From: Actinomycetota bacterium
GTDB lineage: Bacteria; Actinomycetota; Actinomycetes; S36-B12; UBA5976
Direction: 5' to 3'
Length of the DNA: 51,063 nucleotides
Assembly: GCA_016870575.1 (NCBI GenBank)
Contig: VGBH01000007.1
Location: forward strand, 1 to 51,063
Shown here piece by piece: positions 26,909 through 35,553 of the stretch. The first letter of the stretch is position 1. Each line of letters starts with the position of its first letter. The notes beneath the pieces are model-generated. The model was not told the DNA's origin. It worked only from the letters and a program-made list of their open reading frames with translations, and ran no database searches. The position numbers and the translations under genes were made by a program.

Positions 26909-28765
26909 ATGAGAATGTCTCGTTTTTATCGGGTTGCTATTGCAGTTTCTGTAGCAGCAGCCGTTGCAGTTACGGGAGCAATTCTTCCGTCAAATGCAAA
27001 CACAAAGGACTCTGTTGTCACGATTGAAAACAATGGTTTTACATCGCTGAACAGCTCAGTTCGAAGCTATAACTTGGCCACAAATAATTATGTTAATTAT
27101 TTGACTGGGCAGAGTTTTAACTACATCAATGACAAAACCCAGGTAGTGGCGAACCCTACATATGGTTCGTACCGAATATCTAAGGACACAGCCACAGATT
27201 TCCAAACTGAATGGAAACTGAACAAGGGACTTGTTTGGAATGACGGAACTCCAATCACTGCTGAAGATCTTCTGCTTACTCACGTAATTTGCAGCAATGA
27301 ATACTCAAAAGATAATGGTTTGGGAGATCCAACAACTGGAGCTACCGTATTTAATGCTGCTTGCTATTCAGGTTTTTATAACAATGCAACCGCCGGTAAG
27401 CCAGTTATTGGCAAGGATAATCTAACTGTTACATACCGTTGGAAATATCCAATTCCAGATTGGGATCTAAATGGTCCAGGTACATTCCCGGTCCACGCAT
27501 TGGTCTTACTTGCTGAAGGTAAAACTTCTCTTGGCTCAGCCGCAGAAAATACAGCAGCAAAGAAGAGATTCCTAGATGCATATGAAGGCAAGAATTCAGA
27601 TTTGTTGAAGAAAATGGGTGATGTGTGGAGCAAGAATTACATCACTAACGCAGTTAGCGCTAGCACTAATCCACTTCTACTAGTTCGCAATGGTGCGTAC
27701 ATCATTAAAGAAATTGTTGCGAATCAGAGCATTACATTGGTACAAAATCCTCGCTACAACACTGGTCCAAAGCCAAAAATCAAGACAATTGTGATCAAGA
27801 TCTTGAGCGGTGCTGCAGCGCCACAGGCGATCGCAAACAAGGAAGCGGACATCTTCTCAGGCCAAGCAACTGTTGATTCAATTCGACAGTTCCAACGTCT
27901 AAGTGGTGTAGGCACAGTTATATATCCGCAGGCTGTTTATGAGCACGTAGATCTTCGCGTTAATCGTCAAACGCCAACCGGCGCTATGTACACCGGCCCA
28001 TTTGCTATCACTGGCGAAAAGGTAGCTGATGACCGAGCAAGAGATCTGCGTCGCGCCATGTTGTTGTCAATTCCTCGAAAGGAAATTGAAACCAAGTTGG
28101 TTCGTCGTATTAACCCTCGCGGTTCCTTGATGAATTCATTGTGGGTGCTAACCAACGATGCTTCTTACCCAGAGGTTGCTGCTGGGAATGGCAGTAGCTA
28201 TTGGGGTGGCACCGATGAGGCTCGTCGAGTCAAGGCATTGGAACTAGTCCAGAAGCACTTCCCAAGCGCGAGCGCGACTAATCCAGGATTCACCGTTCGA
28301 ATGAACTGGGGTAATCCAGCCGATAATCCACGCCGTGTTGCACAGGCACAATTGATTGTGGCATCTGCTGCTAAGGCAGGTATCAATGTGATCAGTAATG
28401 GTCAAGCTGCATGGTCGTCAAACCTTGGAAACGTCACATACGACGTTTCATTCTTCGCTTGGCAGAAGACCAGCCCAAGTCCATTAGGTGCGCTACCTGC
28501 TTATCGCACTGGTGGTGGATCTAACTTCGCTGGTTGGAGCAACAAGCAAGTTGATGATGGAATTGCGAAGCTGGAGCGCAAGACGACACCGCAAGAGCGA
28601 GTAAAGATCTATCAGGATATTGATAAGGCGATAACTCGTGATGCGCTTTCATTGCCGTTGTTCCAGCACACCGCAGTTGTGGCGTTCAATTCACAGCTAA
28701 AGAATGTAAAGCCATCTCCAATGAGTCCAATTATTTATTGGAATTTCTGGGAGTGGTCCTACTAA
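26909..28765 (+). CDS. Family 5 extracellular solute-binding protein (oligopeptide type)
   Basis: A 618-residue exported receptor of the SBP_bac_5 (DppA/OppA) family. The N-terminus has a signal peptide (MRMSRFYRVAIAVSVAAAVAVTG, cleavage near SNANT) without a lipobox cysteine, which is unusual for a Gram-positive receptor and implies anchoring by another means. Typical segments are WKLNKGLVWNDGTPITAEDLLLT near 100 and the later VYEHVDLRVNRQTP and RARDLRRAMLLSIPRKEIE. The ATG at 26909 has AAGGAG with 5-nt spacing. It leads an uptake operon with two permeases and a fused ATPase; substrate is probably peptides but could be another small molecule. Confidence 0.88.
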   Translation: MRMSRFYRVAIAVSVAAAVAVTGAILPSNANTKDSVVTIENNGFTSLNSSVRSYNLATNNYVNYLTGQSFNYINDKTQVVANPTYGSYRISKDTATDFQTEWKLNKGLVWNDGTPITAEDLLLTHVICSNEYSKDNGLGDPTTGATVFNAACYSGFYNNATAGKPVIGKDNLTVTYRWKYPIPDWDLNGPGTFPVHALVLLAEGKTSLGSAAENTAAKKRFLDAYEGKNSDLLKKMGDVWSKNYITNAVSASTNPLLLVRNGAYIIKEIVANQSITLVQNPRYNTGPKPKIKTIVIKILSGAAAPQAIANKEADIFSGQATVDSIRQFQRLSGVGTVIYPQAVYEHVDLRVNRQTPTGAMYTGPFAITGEKVADDRARDLRRAMLLSIPRKEIETKLVRRINPRGSLMNSLWVLTNDASYPEVAAGNGSSYWGGTDEARRVKALELVQKHFPSASATNPGFTVRMNWGNPADNPRRVAQAQLIVASAAKAGINVISNGQAAWSSNLGNVTYDVSFFAWQKTSPSPLGALPAYRTGGGSNFAGWSNKQVDDGIAKLERKTTPQERVKIYQDIDKAITRDALSLPLFQHTAVVAFNSQLKNVKPSPMSPIIYWNFWEWSY

Positions 28766-28768
28766 TAG

Positions 28769-28832
28769 TTAGTCCGAGTAAGGACTAAGCCAATGAGTGG
28801 CGCCCATTTTTGGGTGCCACTCATTGGACTAA
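28769..28832 (+). promoter_or_regulatory. Competing hairpins between the binding protein and permease genes
   Basis: TTAGTCC (28769-28775) pairs perfectly with GGACTAA at 28782-28788. A second, stronger hairpin pairs 28790-28805 (CCAATGAGTGGCGCCC) with 28812-28827 (GGGTGCCACTCATTGG), with a 6-nt loop and one wobble. A second copy of GGACTAA at 28826-28832 can pair with the same TTAGTCC, enclosing the strong hairpin. No T-run follows, so it is more likely a partial terminator or a 3'-end-protecting structure that lets the binding protein be made in excess over the permeases. Confidence 0.65.
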
Positions 28833-28883
28833 TATCAGAAGTCATTGCTTGAGATAAATCCCTGACATTAAAGGAGATAAGCC

Positions 28884-30437
28884 ATGCTGGGTTACATTGT
28901 TAGACGACTAGGCATATTGGTAGTTATCCTTCTGGGATCCAGTTTCATCCTTTATAACTTAGCTGCGATATCAACAAATCCATTAGAACAGTTACTCCTA
29001 AGTGGTGCTGAGAATGTTGATTTCTTAATTGCACAACTCACCCTAGAACTAAGATTAGATTTACCGCCGCCACTTCGTTACTTCATTTGGCTCGAAGGGG
29101 TTTTGGGCGCCTTTACCGGTAGCTTTGATCTAGGTGCGACCCGTGAGGGTCAGTTGGTAGTAAGCGAATTAGCTATGGCCGTCCCAATCACCGTGCGGCT
29201 AGTTCTTGCCTCAACAATTTTGGCCATCATCCTAGGAATCTCAGTAGGTGTCGTTTCCGCACTACGTCAGTATTCACGATTCGATTACTCAACTACTTTC
29301 GTAGCATTCTTGATGTTTTCACTTCCAGTTTTTTGGGTCGCGGTGTTACTAAAAGAGTACATTGCAATTTCATTTAACAATTTCCTTTCTCAACCAAATA
29401 TGAGTTTGACTTGGATATTTATATTTTCGTCAGTGGTAGCCGTATTTTGGGCTGGAATCATTAGTGGCAACAGGATACGTGTTGTTACGGTTTTTGGTGT
29501 TGCTCTTTTTGTTACGGCAATTTTGCTTTACCTGCTTGATGCAACGGATTGGTTCTTGGCGCCAAGGCTAGGAATATTTGTAATTGTCCTTTTGAGTATC
29601 GGTATTGCTTTTGCGGTCACTCAGTTATCAATGGGAATTGACAATCGAAATGCTCTCTATGCAGCATTATCGGTAGCTGCCTTCGGTGCGGTTTCGTACT
29701 TCCCGCTAAACATGTTGTTTGATGATGTCACTGGATTCTCCGGATTTGCGCTAATTGGATTGGGCTTTGTGGTTGTCTCTGGACTAATTGGCCTTGCATT
29801 TGCACGAATTGATCGAGGTCCAATTGTTCGAACCACATCCATTACGGGATTAGTTGTTTATTTATTGATTTCATATGATCAATATCTGCAGGTTTGGTAT
29901 GACTACATTAGGTTTGGATCTGTTTCGTACCGGCCAATACCTACCGTGGGTCAAACCAACTCGCTGCTGCAATTTGAAGAAAATGTCACTTATTGGATTA
30001 GGTCATTAGATGTTTTGGTGCATTTGATTTTGCCTACTATGGCTTTGACCTTAATCTCTTTTGCAGGATACATAAGGTACTCGCGCGGTACCATGCTTGA
30101 GGTGCTTAATCAAGATTACATCAGAACCGCTAGGGCTAAAGGTCTTAACGAAAGAACCGTCGTTATGCGGCATGCGTTTCAAAACACCATGATTCCTATA
30201 ACCACCATCATGGTAGTTGATTTCGCTGGAGTCATTGGCGGCGCAATTATTACTGAGCGTGTGTTTGGCTGGACTGGAATGGGAACTTTGTTTAATAAGG
30301 CGATTACTACTTATGACCTTAACTTGCTAATGGGTGTTTTCTTAGTAACGGGATTCTTGGCAGTGTTTGCAAATTTGGTTGCAGATTTACTTTATTCGTT
30401 CCTTGACCCACGCATTAGAGTTGGAGCTGGAAAATGA
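28884..30437 (+). CDS. DppB-like ABC transporter permease with large transmembrane insertion
   Basis: Peptide-type permease, but 517 residues long where DppB/OppB is usually 310-340. The N-terminal part (MLGYIVRRLGILVVILLGSSFILY and the helix AVPITVRLVLASTILAIILGISVGV) and the C-terminal part (HLILPTMALTLISFAGYIRYSRG and the EAA coupling loop DYIRTARAKGLNERTVV near 411-427) are canonical. Between about residues 172 and 345 lies an extra block with around six additional hydrophobic helices. AAAGGAG precedes the ATG at 28884, and the stop overlaps the next permease by 4 bp. The insert's role is unknown. Confidence 0.9.
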   Translation: MLGYIVRRLGILVVILLGSSFILYNLAAISTNPLEQLLLSGAENVDFLIAQLTLELRLDLPPPLRYFIWLEGVLGAFTGSFDLGATREGQLVVSELAMAVPITVRLVLASTILAIILGISVGVVSALRQYSRFDYSTTFVAFLMFSLPVFWVAVLLKEYIAISFNNFLSQPNMSLTWIFIFSSVVAVFWAGIISGNRIRVVTVFGVALFVTAILLYLLDATDWFLAPRLGIFVIVLLSIGIAFAVTQLSMGIDNRNALYAALSVAAFGAVSYFPLNMLFDDVTGFSGFALIGLGFVVVSGLIGLAFARIDRGPIVRTTSITGLVVYLLISYDQYLQVWYDYIRFGSVSYRPIPTVGQTNSLLQFEENVTYWIRSLDVLVHLILPTMALTLISFAGYIRYSRGTMLEVLNQDYIRTARAKGLNERTVVMRHAFQNTMIPITTIMVVDFAGVIGGAIITERVFGWTGMGTLFNKAITTYDLNLLMGVFLVTGFLAVFANLVADLLYSFLDPRIRVGAGK

Positions 30438-31489
30438 ACGCATCAAAACCCCAAATCAATGACGCAGATGAACTGGGTTCAATTGCAATTGAAACGCAAG
30501 GGTTAAGTCAGGGCCAGATTGTCCGAAAGAAGTTTTTCCGCCATAAAGCAGCTGTGATCTCCTTGGGTGTGCTTTCAGCCTTAGTGGTGTTTGTATTCTC
30601 AGCGTTGGATAACAAACTGTTTGGTTTTACTATTCCTGGTTGGTGGCAGTTTTCTCATACTGATATGCCAGAACTTAACTTTGACGATTGCCCATTTGAT
30701 AGCCCAGGTTGCCCAACCCTTGATGCCATTCCATTCCTTGACGGTGATGGCGTAATGCTAGGGGCTCACCCATTTGGACAAGACGATATTGGTCGAGATT
30801 ATTTCGCATTGGTGCTCAAGGGTACTCAAAGATCACTCATGGTCATGGTAGTAATTGGAATCATCGCAGCATTCATTGGAACTGTTGTTGGTGCTGTTTC
30901 TGGATTCTTCCGGGGCTGGATTGACGCAATCTTGATGAGACTCACTGACTTCATCATTACCATTCCATCAATCATCATCGGTTCAGTGATTGGTTATCAC
31001 TTTGGAAATTTAGGCGCCTTGTTTTTGGCATTTTATTTGGGTTTATTTGCTTGGACTGGATTATCTCGTTTGATACGTGGCGAATTCTTGACGCTACGTG
31101 AACGTGAATTCGTGGATGCGGCTCGAGTAGCTGGCGCAAGTGATCGAAGAATCATCTTCAAGCATATTTTGCCTAATGCGGTGGGTATAATTATTGTTTC
31201 AGTGACGTTGCTGATGTCAGGTGCTATTTTGCTAGAAACTGGACTTAGTTATCTTGGCTTTGGTGTGGTGCCACCAGATGTGTCCTTGGGTCTTTTGGTT
31301 AGTACTTATCAGGAATCATTCACCATCCGCCCATGGTTGTTCTGGTGGCCTGGCGTCTTTATTGTGACAATTGCGCTATGCGTTAACTTCATTGGGGACG
31401 GATTGCGCGATGCATTTGATCCGCGTCAAGCACACAAGATGAGTCGCAAAGAGCGCAAAGCAGCAAAGGCTGGAGTTAGCGTTGAATAA
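30434..31489 (+). CDS. DppC-like ABC transporter permease
   Basis: Second permease of the peptide importer, 351 residues. A cytoplasmic N-terminus precedes the first helix (AAVISLGVLSALVVFVFSAL), followed by an extracellular loop holding two cysteines (FDDCPFDSPGCPT) and the family motif HPFGQDDIGRDYFALVLKGTQRSL, then the BPD_transp domain with EAA loop REFVDAARVAGASDRRIIFKHILPN. It starts at ATGA overlapping the DppB stop and its last 14 bp overlap the convergent PH-domain gene. Confidence 0.9.
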   Translation: MNASKPQINDADELGSIAIETQGLSQGQIVRKKFFRHKAAVISLGVLSALVVFVFSALDNKLFGFTIPGWWQFSHTDMPELNFDDCPFDSPGCPTLDAIPFLDGDGVMLGAHPFGQDDIGRDYFALVLKGTQRSLMVMVVIGIIAAFIGTVVGAVSGFFRGWIDAILMRLTDFIITIPSIIIGSVIGYHFGNLGALFLAFYLGLFAWTGLSRLIRGEFLTLREREFVDAARVAGASDRRIIFKHILPNAVGIIIVSVTLLMSGAILLETGLSYLGFGVVPPDVSLGLLVSTYQESFTIRPWLFWWPGVFIVTIALCVNFIGDGLRDAFDPRQAHKMSRKERKAAKAGVSVE

Positions 31490-32069
31490 CCGTCCAGGCC
31501 AAGGCAAATGTGAGCATGGCCAAAAAGCTGATGACGCCAGCGGCGTTAAAGGTCAACTGCTTTTCAATTCGATGTTGATGCTGCTGCGTAAAAAATTGGT
31601 CGTATCGACTTCGGGCGAGCAAGGCCGCGGCGCCGCTCAAACTGCGAGGGGAGTCGGCAGCCCGGATGCTTTGCTGGTTTTCAAATTGCAGTCCTCTAAG
31701 TTCAGTTGGATGAACGCCACGAGCGGCATATCGGCCTGGGGCAGGGGCCGCCCAAGCATGGTGCCGTTCGCCAGCAACCAAAACCGAAAGCGAAAATCTG
31801 TTGTCAATGTCATCAACTTCATGCCAACCAACAATAATCTGATTGAACGGGTTAGTGATTTGCAATCCTTCGTCAAAGAAAAACACCTTGGGTCTAATGA
31901 AAATAAGGTAAGCGGTGTAGCTAGCAACCAAAGCCCAACTCAAAGTGATAATCGAGTTCAAAACTCCGTTTTCCAGCAGGTTCAACAAGTAGACCATGCC
32001 GGCCGCAATATAAACCGTACCAGCGTAAAAGTAACTGCTTCGGGTTCGAAAAAGTTCCGGATTTGTCAT
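31476..32069 (-). CDS. Small membrane protein with bacterial PH domain, antisense within the peptide-uptake operon
   Basis: Read on the minus strand, the 197-residue product has two N-terminal helices (SYFYAGTVYIAAGMVYLLNLL and LNSIITLSWALVASYTAYLIFI), then a bacterial PH-like module (RPKVFFFDEGLQITNPFNQIIVGWHEVDDIDNRF), a loop rich in Arg, Ala and Pro, and a C-terminal helix (FNAAGVISFLAMLTFALAWTVI). The pattern is that of actinobacterial PH-domain membrane proteins (low-molecular-weight antigen 6 type). The likely start is the ATG at 32069. It is convergent with the DppC-like gene and diverges from the ATPase gene by 38 bp. Bases 31600-31760 look richer in G+C than the flanks. Function unknown. 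Confidence 0.7.
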   Translation of the reverse strand: MTNPELFRTRSSYFYAGTVYIAAGMVYLLNLLENGVLNSIITLSWALVASYTAYLIFIRPKVFFFDEGLQITNPFNQIIVGWHEVDDIDNRFSLSVLVAGERHHAWAAPAPGRYAARGVHPTELRGLQFENQQSIRAADSPRSLSGAAALLARSRYDQFFTQQHQHRIEKQLTFNAAGVISFLAMLTFALAWTVIQR

Positions 32070-32107
32070 GCTGCAATAGTGCCACAATCGATGGGAGTTG
32101 CTTGCTA

Positions 32108-33754
32108 ATGTCTGAACCAATTCTTAAAGTTACTGATTTCTCAGTTGATTTCTGGGTTGATGGCAAGTGGTACCCAGCTGCAATCGACATGAATTTTGAT
32201 GTCATGGCGGGTAAGACACTCGCTATTGTCGGCGAATCAGGTTCTGGCAAATCAACAACTGCCCTGGGCTTAATGGGTTTGTTGCCATCGAATGCCAGAG
32301 TTAAAGGTTCAATTAAGGTTAAAGGCCGAGAAATGTTTGGCGCTAATGCAAAGCAGTTACGGAAGTATCGAGGTAAAGAAGTTGCCTATATCTTCCAAGA
32401 GCCAATGACTGCACTCAATCCAGTTTTCACAATTGGATTTCAGATTGTTGAAACCCTTCGGAATCATTTTGATATGGGTCCAGCAGCAGCAAAAGAACGG
32501 GCAATTGAACTACTGAATATGGTCGAAATTCCAAATCCGGAAGTTTCGTTCAACAAGTACCCACATCAACTCTCTGGTGGCCAGCGTCAACGTGCCATGA
32601 TTGCCCAGTCTATCTCGTGTGATCCAGGCCTGTTGATTGCAGATGAACCAACGACAGCATTAGATGTAACCGTGCAAGCAGAAATTTTGGATCTAATGCG
32701 CGGACTGCGCACTCGATTGAACTCTGCCATTCTTCTAATTACCCACGACATGGGTGTGGTAGCTGATTTAGCTGATGACATCTTGGTGATGAAAGATGGT
32801 TTAGCGGTAGAAATGGGTAAATCAGAGCAAATCTTTAGCAATCCTCAACATCCATACACGCAATCACTTCTTGCTTCAGTACCGAAATTGGGGCAAAACT
32901 TAAAACGAGAGTTTGATTCAAGTAGTAAAAAGGACTCTATTTTAGTTTTACAAGATGTGACTATCGAATATCCAAAAAGAGGTAGGGTTCCAGCATTTCA
33001 GGCAGTTAAAAATTTCTCGTTAGAGATTTTTCCAGGAGAAATCGTTGGTCTAGTTGGCGAGTCTGGATCAGGTAAAACCACAGTTGGCAGAGCGGCAATT
33101 GGTTTACTGCCAATAAAAAGTGGCAAACTACAGATATGTGATGTGGATATTTCTAGATTCAACAAAAAAGAGTTGGTTGGAATAAGAAGGAAAACTGGAA
33201 TTGTTTTCCAAGATCCCTATTCCTCGCTAAATCCCAGACTTCCTATTGGTGAAAGCATTGGTGAACCATTGTATTTGGCTGGAGTTGCTAAGGGAAATGA
33301 GTTAGCGAAACGAGTTGAAGAGTTACTGGAAATGGTTGAGCTACCTCGAAGTTACCGCAATCGTTTTCCACATGAGTTATCTGGTGGACAGAAACAACGC
33401 GTGGGTATTGCTCGAGCTTTAGCTTTAACCCCAGAGTTGCTGGTGGCAGATGAACCTACTTCGGCTCTAGATGTTTCAGTACAAGCTCGATTTTTAGATT
33501 TATTGCAAGAATTGCAAAATAAGTTGAAATTCGCATGTTTATTTATTAGTCATGATTTGGCAGTTGTTGATGTCCTGAGTCACCGGATTGCGGTGATGCA
33601 GGATGGAATGTTAGTTGAGGTTGGATCAAAGTCTGACATCCTCGAGAACCCTAAAGAGGTTTACACTCAACGACTCATATCAGCGGTCCCGGTGCCAGAT
33701 CCACACAAGCAGAAGATTAAACGTGAAGCACGATTGGCAAGCCTCAAAAAGTAA
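32108..33754 (+). CDS. Fused DppD-DppF peptide ABC transporter ATPase
   Basis: One 548-residue chain carries both ATPase domains of a peptide importer. Domain 1 has Walker A GESGSGKST at 42-50, signature LSGGQRQRAMIA and Walker B LLIADEPTTALDVT; domain 2 has GESGSGKTT near 316, LSGGQKQRVGIA and LLVADEPTSALDVS. Each domain ends with the oligopeptide-type tail (NPQHPYTQSLLASVPKLG and NPKEVYTQRLISAVPVPDP). The ATG at 32108 has GGGAG upstream; the frame extends to 32063 but the earlier start would overlap the PH gene. It completes the importer with 26909-31489. Confidence 0.92.
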   Translation: MSEPILKVTDFSVDFWVDGKWYPAAIDMNFDVMAGKTLAIVGESGSGKSTTALGLMGLLPSNARVKGSIKVKGREMFGANAKQLRKYRGKEVAYIFQEPMTALNPVFTIGFQIVETLRNHFDMGPAAAKERAIELLNMVEIPNPEVSFNKYPHQLSGGQRQRAMIAQSISCDPGLLIADEPTTALDVTVQAEILDLMRGLRTRLNSAILLITHDMGVVADLADDILVMKDGLAVEMGKSEQIFSNPQHPYTQSLLASVPKLGQNLKREFDSSSKKDSILVLQDVTIEYPKRGRVPAFQAVKNFSLEIFPGEIVGLVGESGSGKTTVGRAAIGLLPIKSGKLQICDVDISRFNKKELVGIRRKTGIVFQDPYSSLNPRLPIGESIGEPLYLAGVAKGNELAKRVEELLEMVELPRSYRNRFPHELSGGQKQRVGIARALALTPELLVADEPTSALDVSVQARFLDLLQELQNKLKFACLFISHDLAVVDVLSHRIAVMQDGMLVEVGSKSDILENPKEVYTQRLISAVPVPDPHKQKIKREARLASLKK

Positions 33755-33849
33755 TATTAGTAACCCTAGGCACTTGCTCCCGCTGACTTGAATCTTCAAC
33801 TGACATAGTTACGAAATAAACAACCTGTTGGCGACAACATACCTTTTAA

Positions 33850-35505
33850 CTATTTGGCAGTCCAGTTCGCCAAAGTTGATTCAAGTGAATCTAATCCCAT
33901 TGGACCAAGCTTAAGTGCATAGTTATGAAAACTTTTAATATCGAACTTGCCACCCAATCGGTTTTTTGCATCTTCACGGGCTCGCATCCAAACTCGCTCG
34001 CCGACTTTGTAGGCAATTGCTTGACCAGGCCAGCCAAGATAACGATCTATTTCACTACGAGCAAAATCTTCATTGACTAGTGCTTGTTCAATTAGTGCCT
34101 GCAAACCAGTTTCAGCATTCCACAACTTTCCTGCTGGATTGGTATAACCAAGGTGCATCCCAATATCAATTACCACTCTTGTTGCTCTCATAGCTTGAGC
34201 CGATAGATATCCCATCTCAAGGCCAGGATCGTCAAATGCACCAAGTTCATCCATAAATCGCTCGGCATAAAGTGCCCAACCTTCGCCATGTCCACTAATG
34301 AAAGTACTTGATCGCTGAAAGCGACTTAATCTTTCTTTCTCAACTGCAACGGTTGCCACTTGCAGATGATGCCCTGGTACTGCCTCGTGATACCAAGTTG
34401 AAACGATATGCCACCAACCAAATTTAGTTTTACCTAATGTTGGATACCAAGTAGTTCCTGGTCTTGATAAATCTTCACTTGGCCCCATGTAATAAGGAGC
34501 AGCAGCAGCTCCTTGTGGCGCTAAACGAGCTTCGCAATTCTTGATGCGTTCGTCAATATCAAAATAAACACCATCTAAACTTCGAACTGATTCTTCAATA
34601 AATGAACTTAACTTCCTTAGTAGATTCTCTTCACCATGAACGATGTAACGTTCATCTTGCTCTAAATGGTCAGCGACTTCGCGCAGTGAAGTTGCTGTTG
34701 GCTTAATACTCGCAGCTACTTTCCACATCCGGTCATGAATTCGCGCAAGATCTTCAAGACCCCATTCATATGTTTGCTTCAGATTTAAACTCGAACCTGT
34801 GAAGAATCTAGACCAAAGCGCATATCGCTCTTCGCCCACTGCATCGACTGGATTTGCAAGTGGTAGATAAGTACTAGTTAGCCATTCACTTGTTTTAGCG
34901 CAAGAGGCTTCGGCTGCTTTTGCTGCAATGTGCAGTTCAGTATTTTTTCCTGATGGATCAATTTTATTGGCAATATTGGTGTAGGCATCTTTACTAAAAG
35001 TTGCTAACTGCTGAGCAATGGCTATTACTTGACGTTTTGCTGTTCGCTTACCCGCGTGGGCTAATTCTTCAATAGCCCCAGTCCAAGAATCGTGTGCTTG
35101 ATTTATGGCATGCATTCTGGCTGTGATAGCTTCGATGTCTGCAGCAGAATCTTTAGGCATTAACTCGAATACTTGCCTAATTCTAGATACCGGCGATGCA
35201 ATTACATTCCACAAAATGTGTCGTTCGCGTGAGTCATGTAATGCCAGACTTGAGCGCATTCGCTCTTCCAAAACTGCCTTTGCTGCTTGATCTATTTCAT
35301 CTATTGGATCCAGCAAAGTAAGTGCAGCCAAAGTGCGTTTGGTTAAATCTGCACTTCGTTGAGTGCCAGATAAGGAAAAGTCATCAAGCAAGTGGTTATA
35401 GCCAGAGATACCAAGGCTAGTTGCCGCAATCGGGCTTAGAGCTGCTGATTGGGAAACGTAATCGTGGCTTAATTCAAAAATTGGAGATCTAAATTTGTTA
35501 GTCAT
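33850..35505 (-). CDS. DUF885 family putative metallohydrolase
   Basis: A 551-residue protein of the DUF885 family, probably a zinc-dependent hydrolase or peptidase. The key motif is HEAVPGHHLQVA (a HExxxGHH arrangement), with a downstream glutamate-rich helix SGHGEGWALYAERFMDELG. There is no signal peptide, so it should act in the cytoplasm. Neighbours are the peptide importer on one side and a MalY-type lyase on the other, so a role in breaking down imported peptides is attractive but only inferred. The 3' end lies 95 bp from the convergent importer ATPase. Confidence 0.85.
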   Translation of the reverse strand: MTNKFRSPIFELSHDYVSQSAALSPIAATSLGISGYNHLLDDFSLSGTQRSADLTKRTLAALTLLDPIDEIDQAAKAVLEERMRSSLALHDSRERHILWNVIASPVSRIRQVFELMPKDSAADIEAITARMHAINQAHDSWTGAIEELAHAGKRTAKRQVIAIAQQLATFSKDAYTNIANKIDPSGKNTELHIAAKAAEASCAKTSEWLTSTYLPLANPVDAVGEERYALWSRFFTGSSLNLKQTYEWGLEDLARIHDRMWKVAASIKPTATSLREVADHLEQDERYIVHGEENLLRKLSSFIEESVRSLDGVYFDIDERIKNCEARLAPQGAAAAPYYMGPSEDLSRPGTTWYPTLGKTKFGWWHIVSTWYHEAVPGHHLQVATVAVEKERLSRFQRSSTFISGHGEGWALYAERFMDELGAFDDPGLEMGYLSAQAMRATRVVIDIGMHLGYTNPAGKLWNAETGLQALIEQALVNEDFARSEIDRYLGWPGQAIAYKVGERVWMRAREDAKNRLGGKFDIKSFHNYALKLGPMGLDSLESTLANWTAK

Positions 35506-35553
35506 TGGCTATTCCTATCAGGAAACTGAGACGGAATCGAGTTGGCTCAGGAG

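Noticed and set aside
31482-32108. Plus-strand open frame of ~208 codons that would make the importer operon continuous
   Set aside because: Its translation is polar and low in recognisable features, while the minus strand gives two membrane helices plus a PH-like module with sensible ends.
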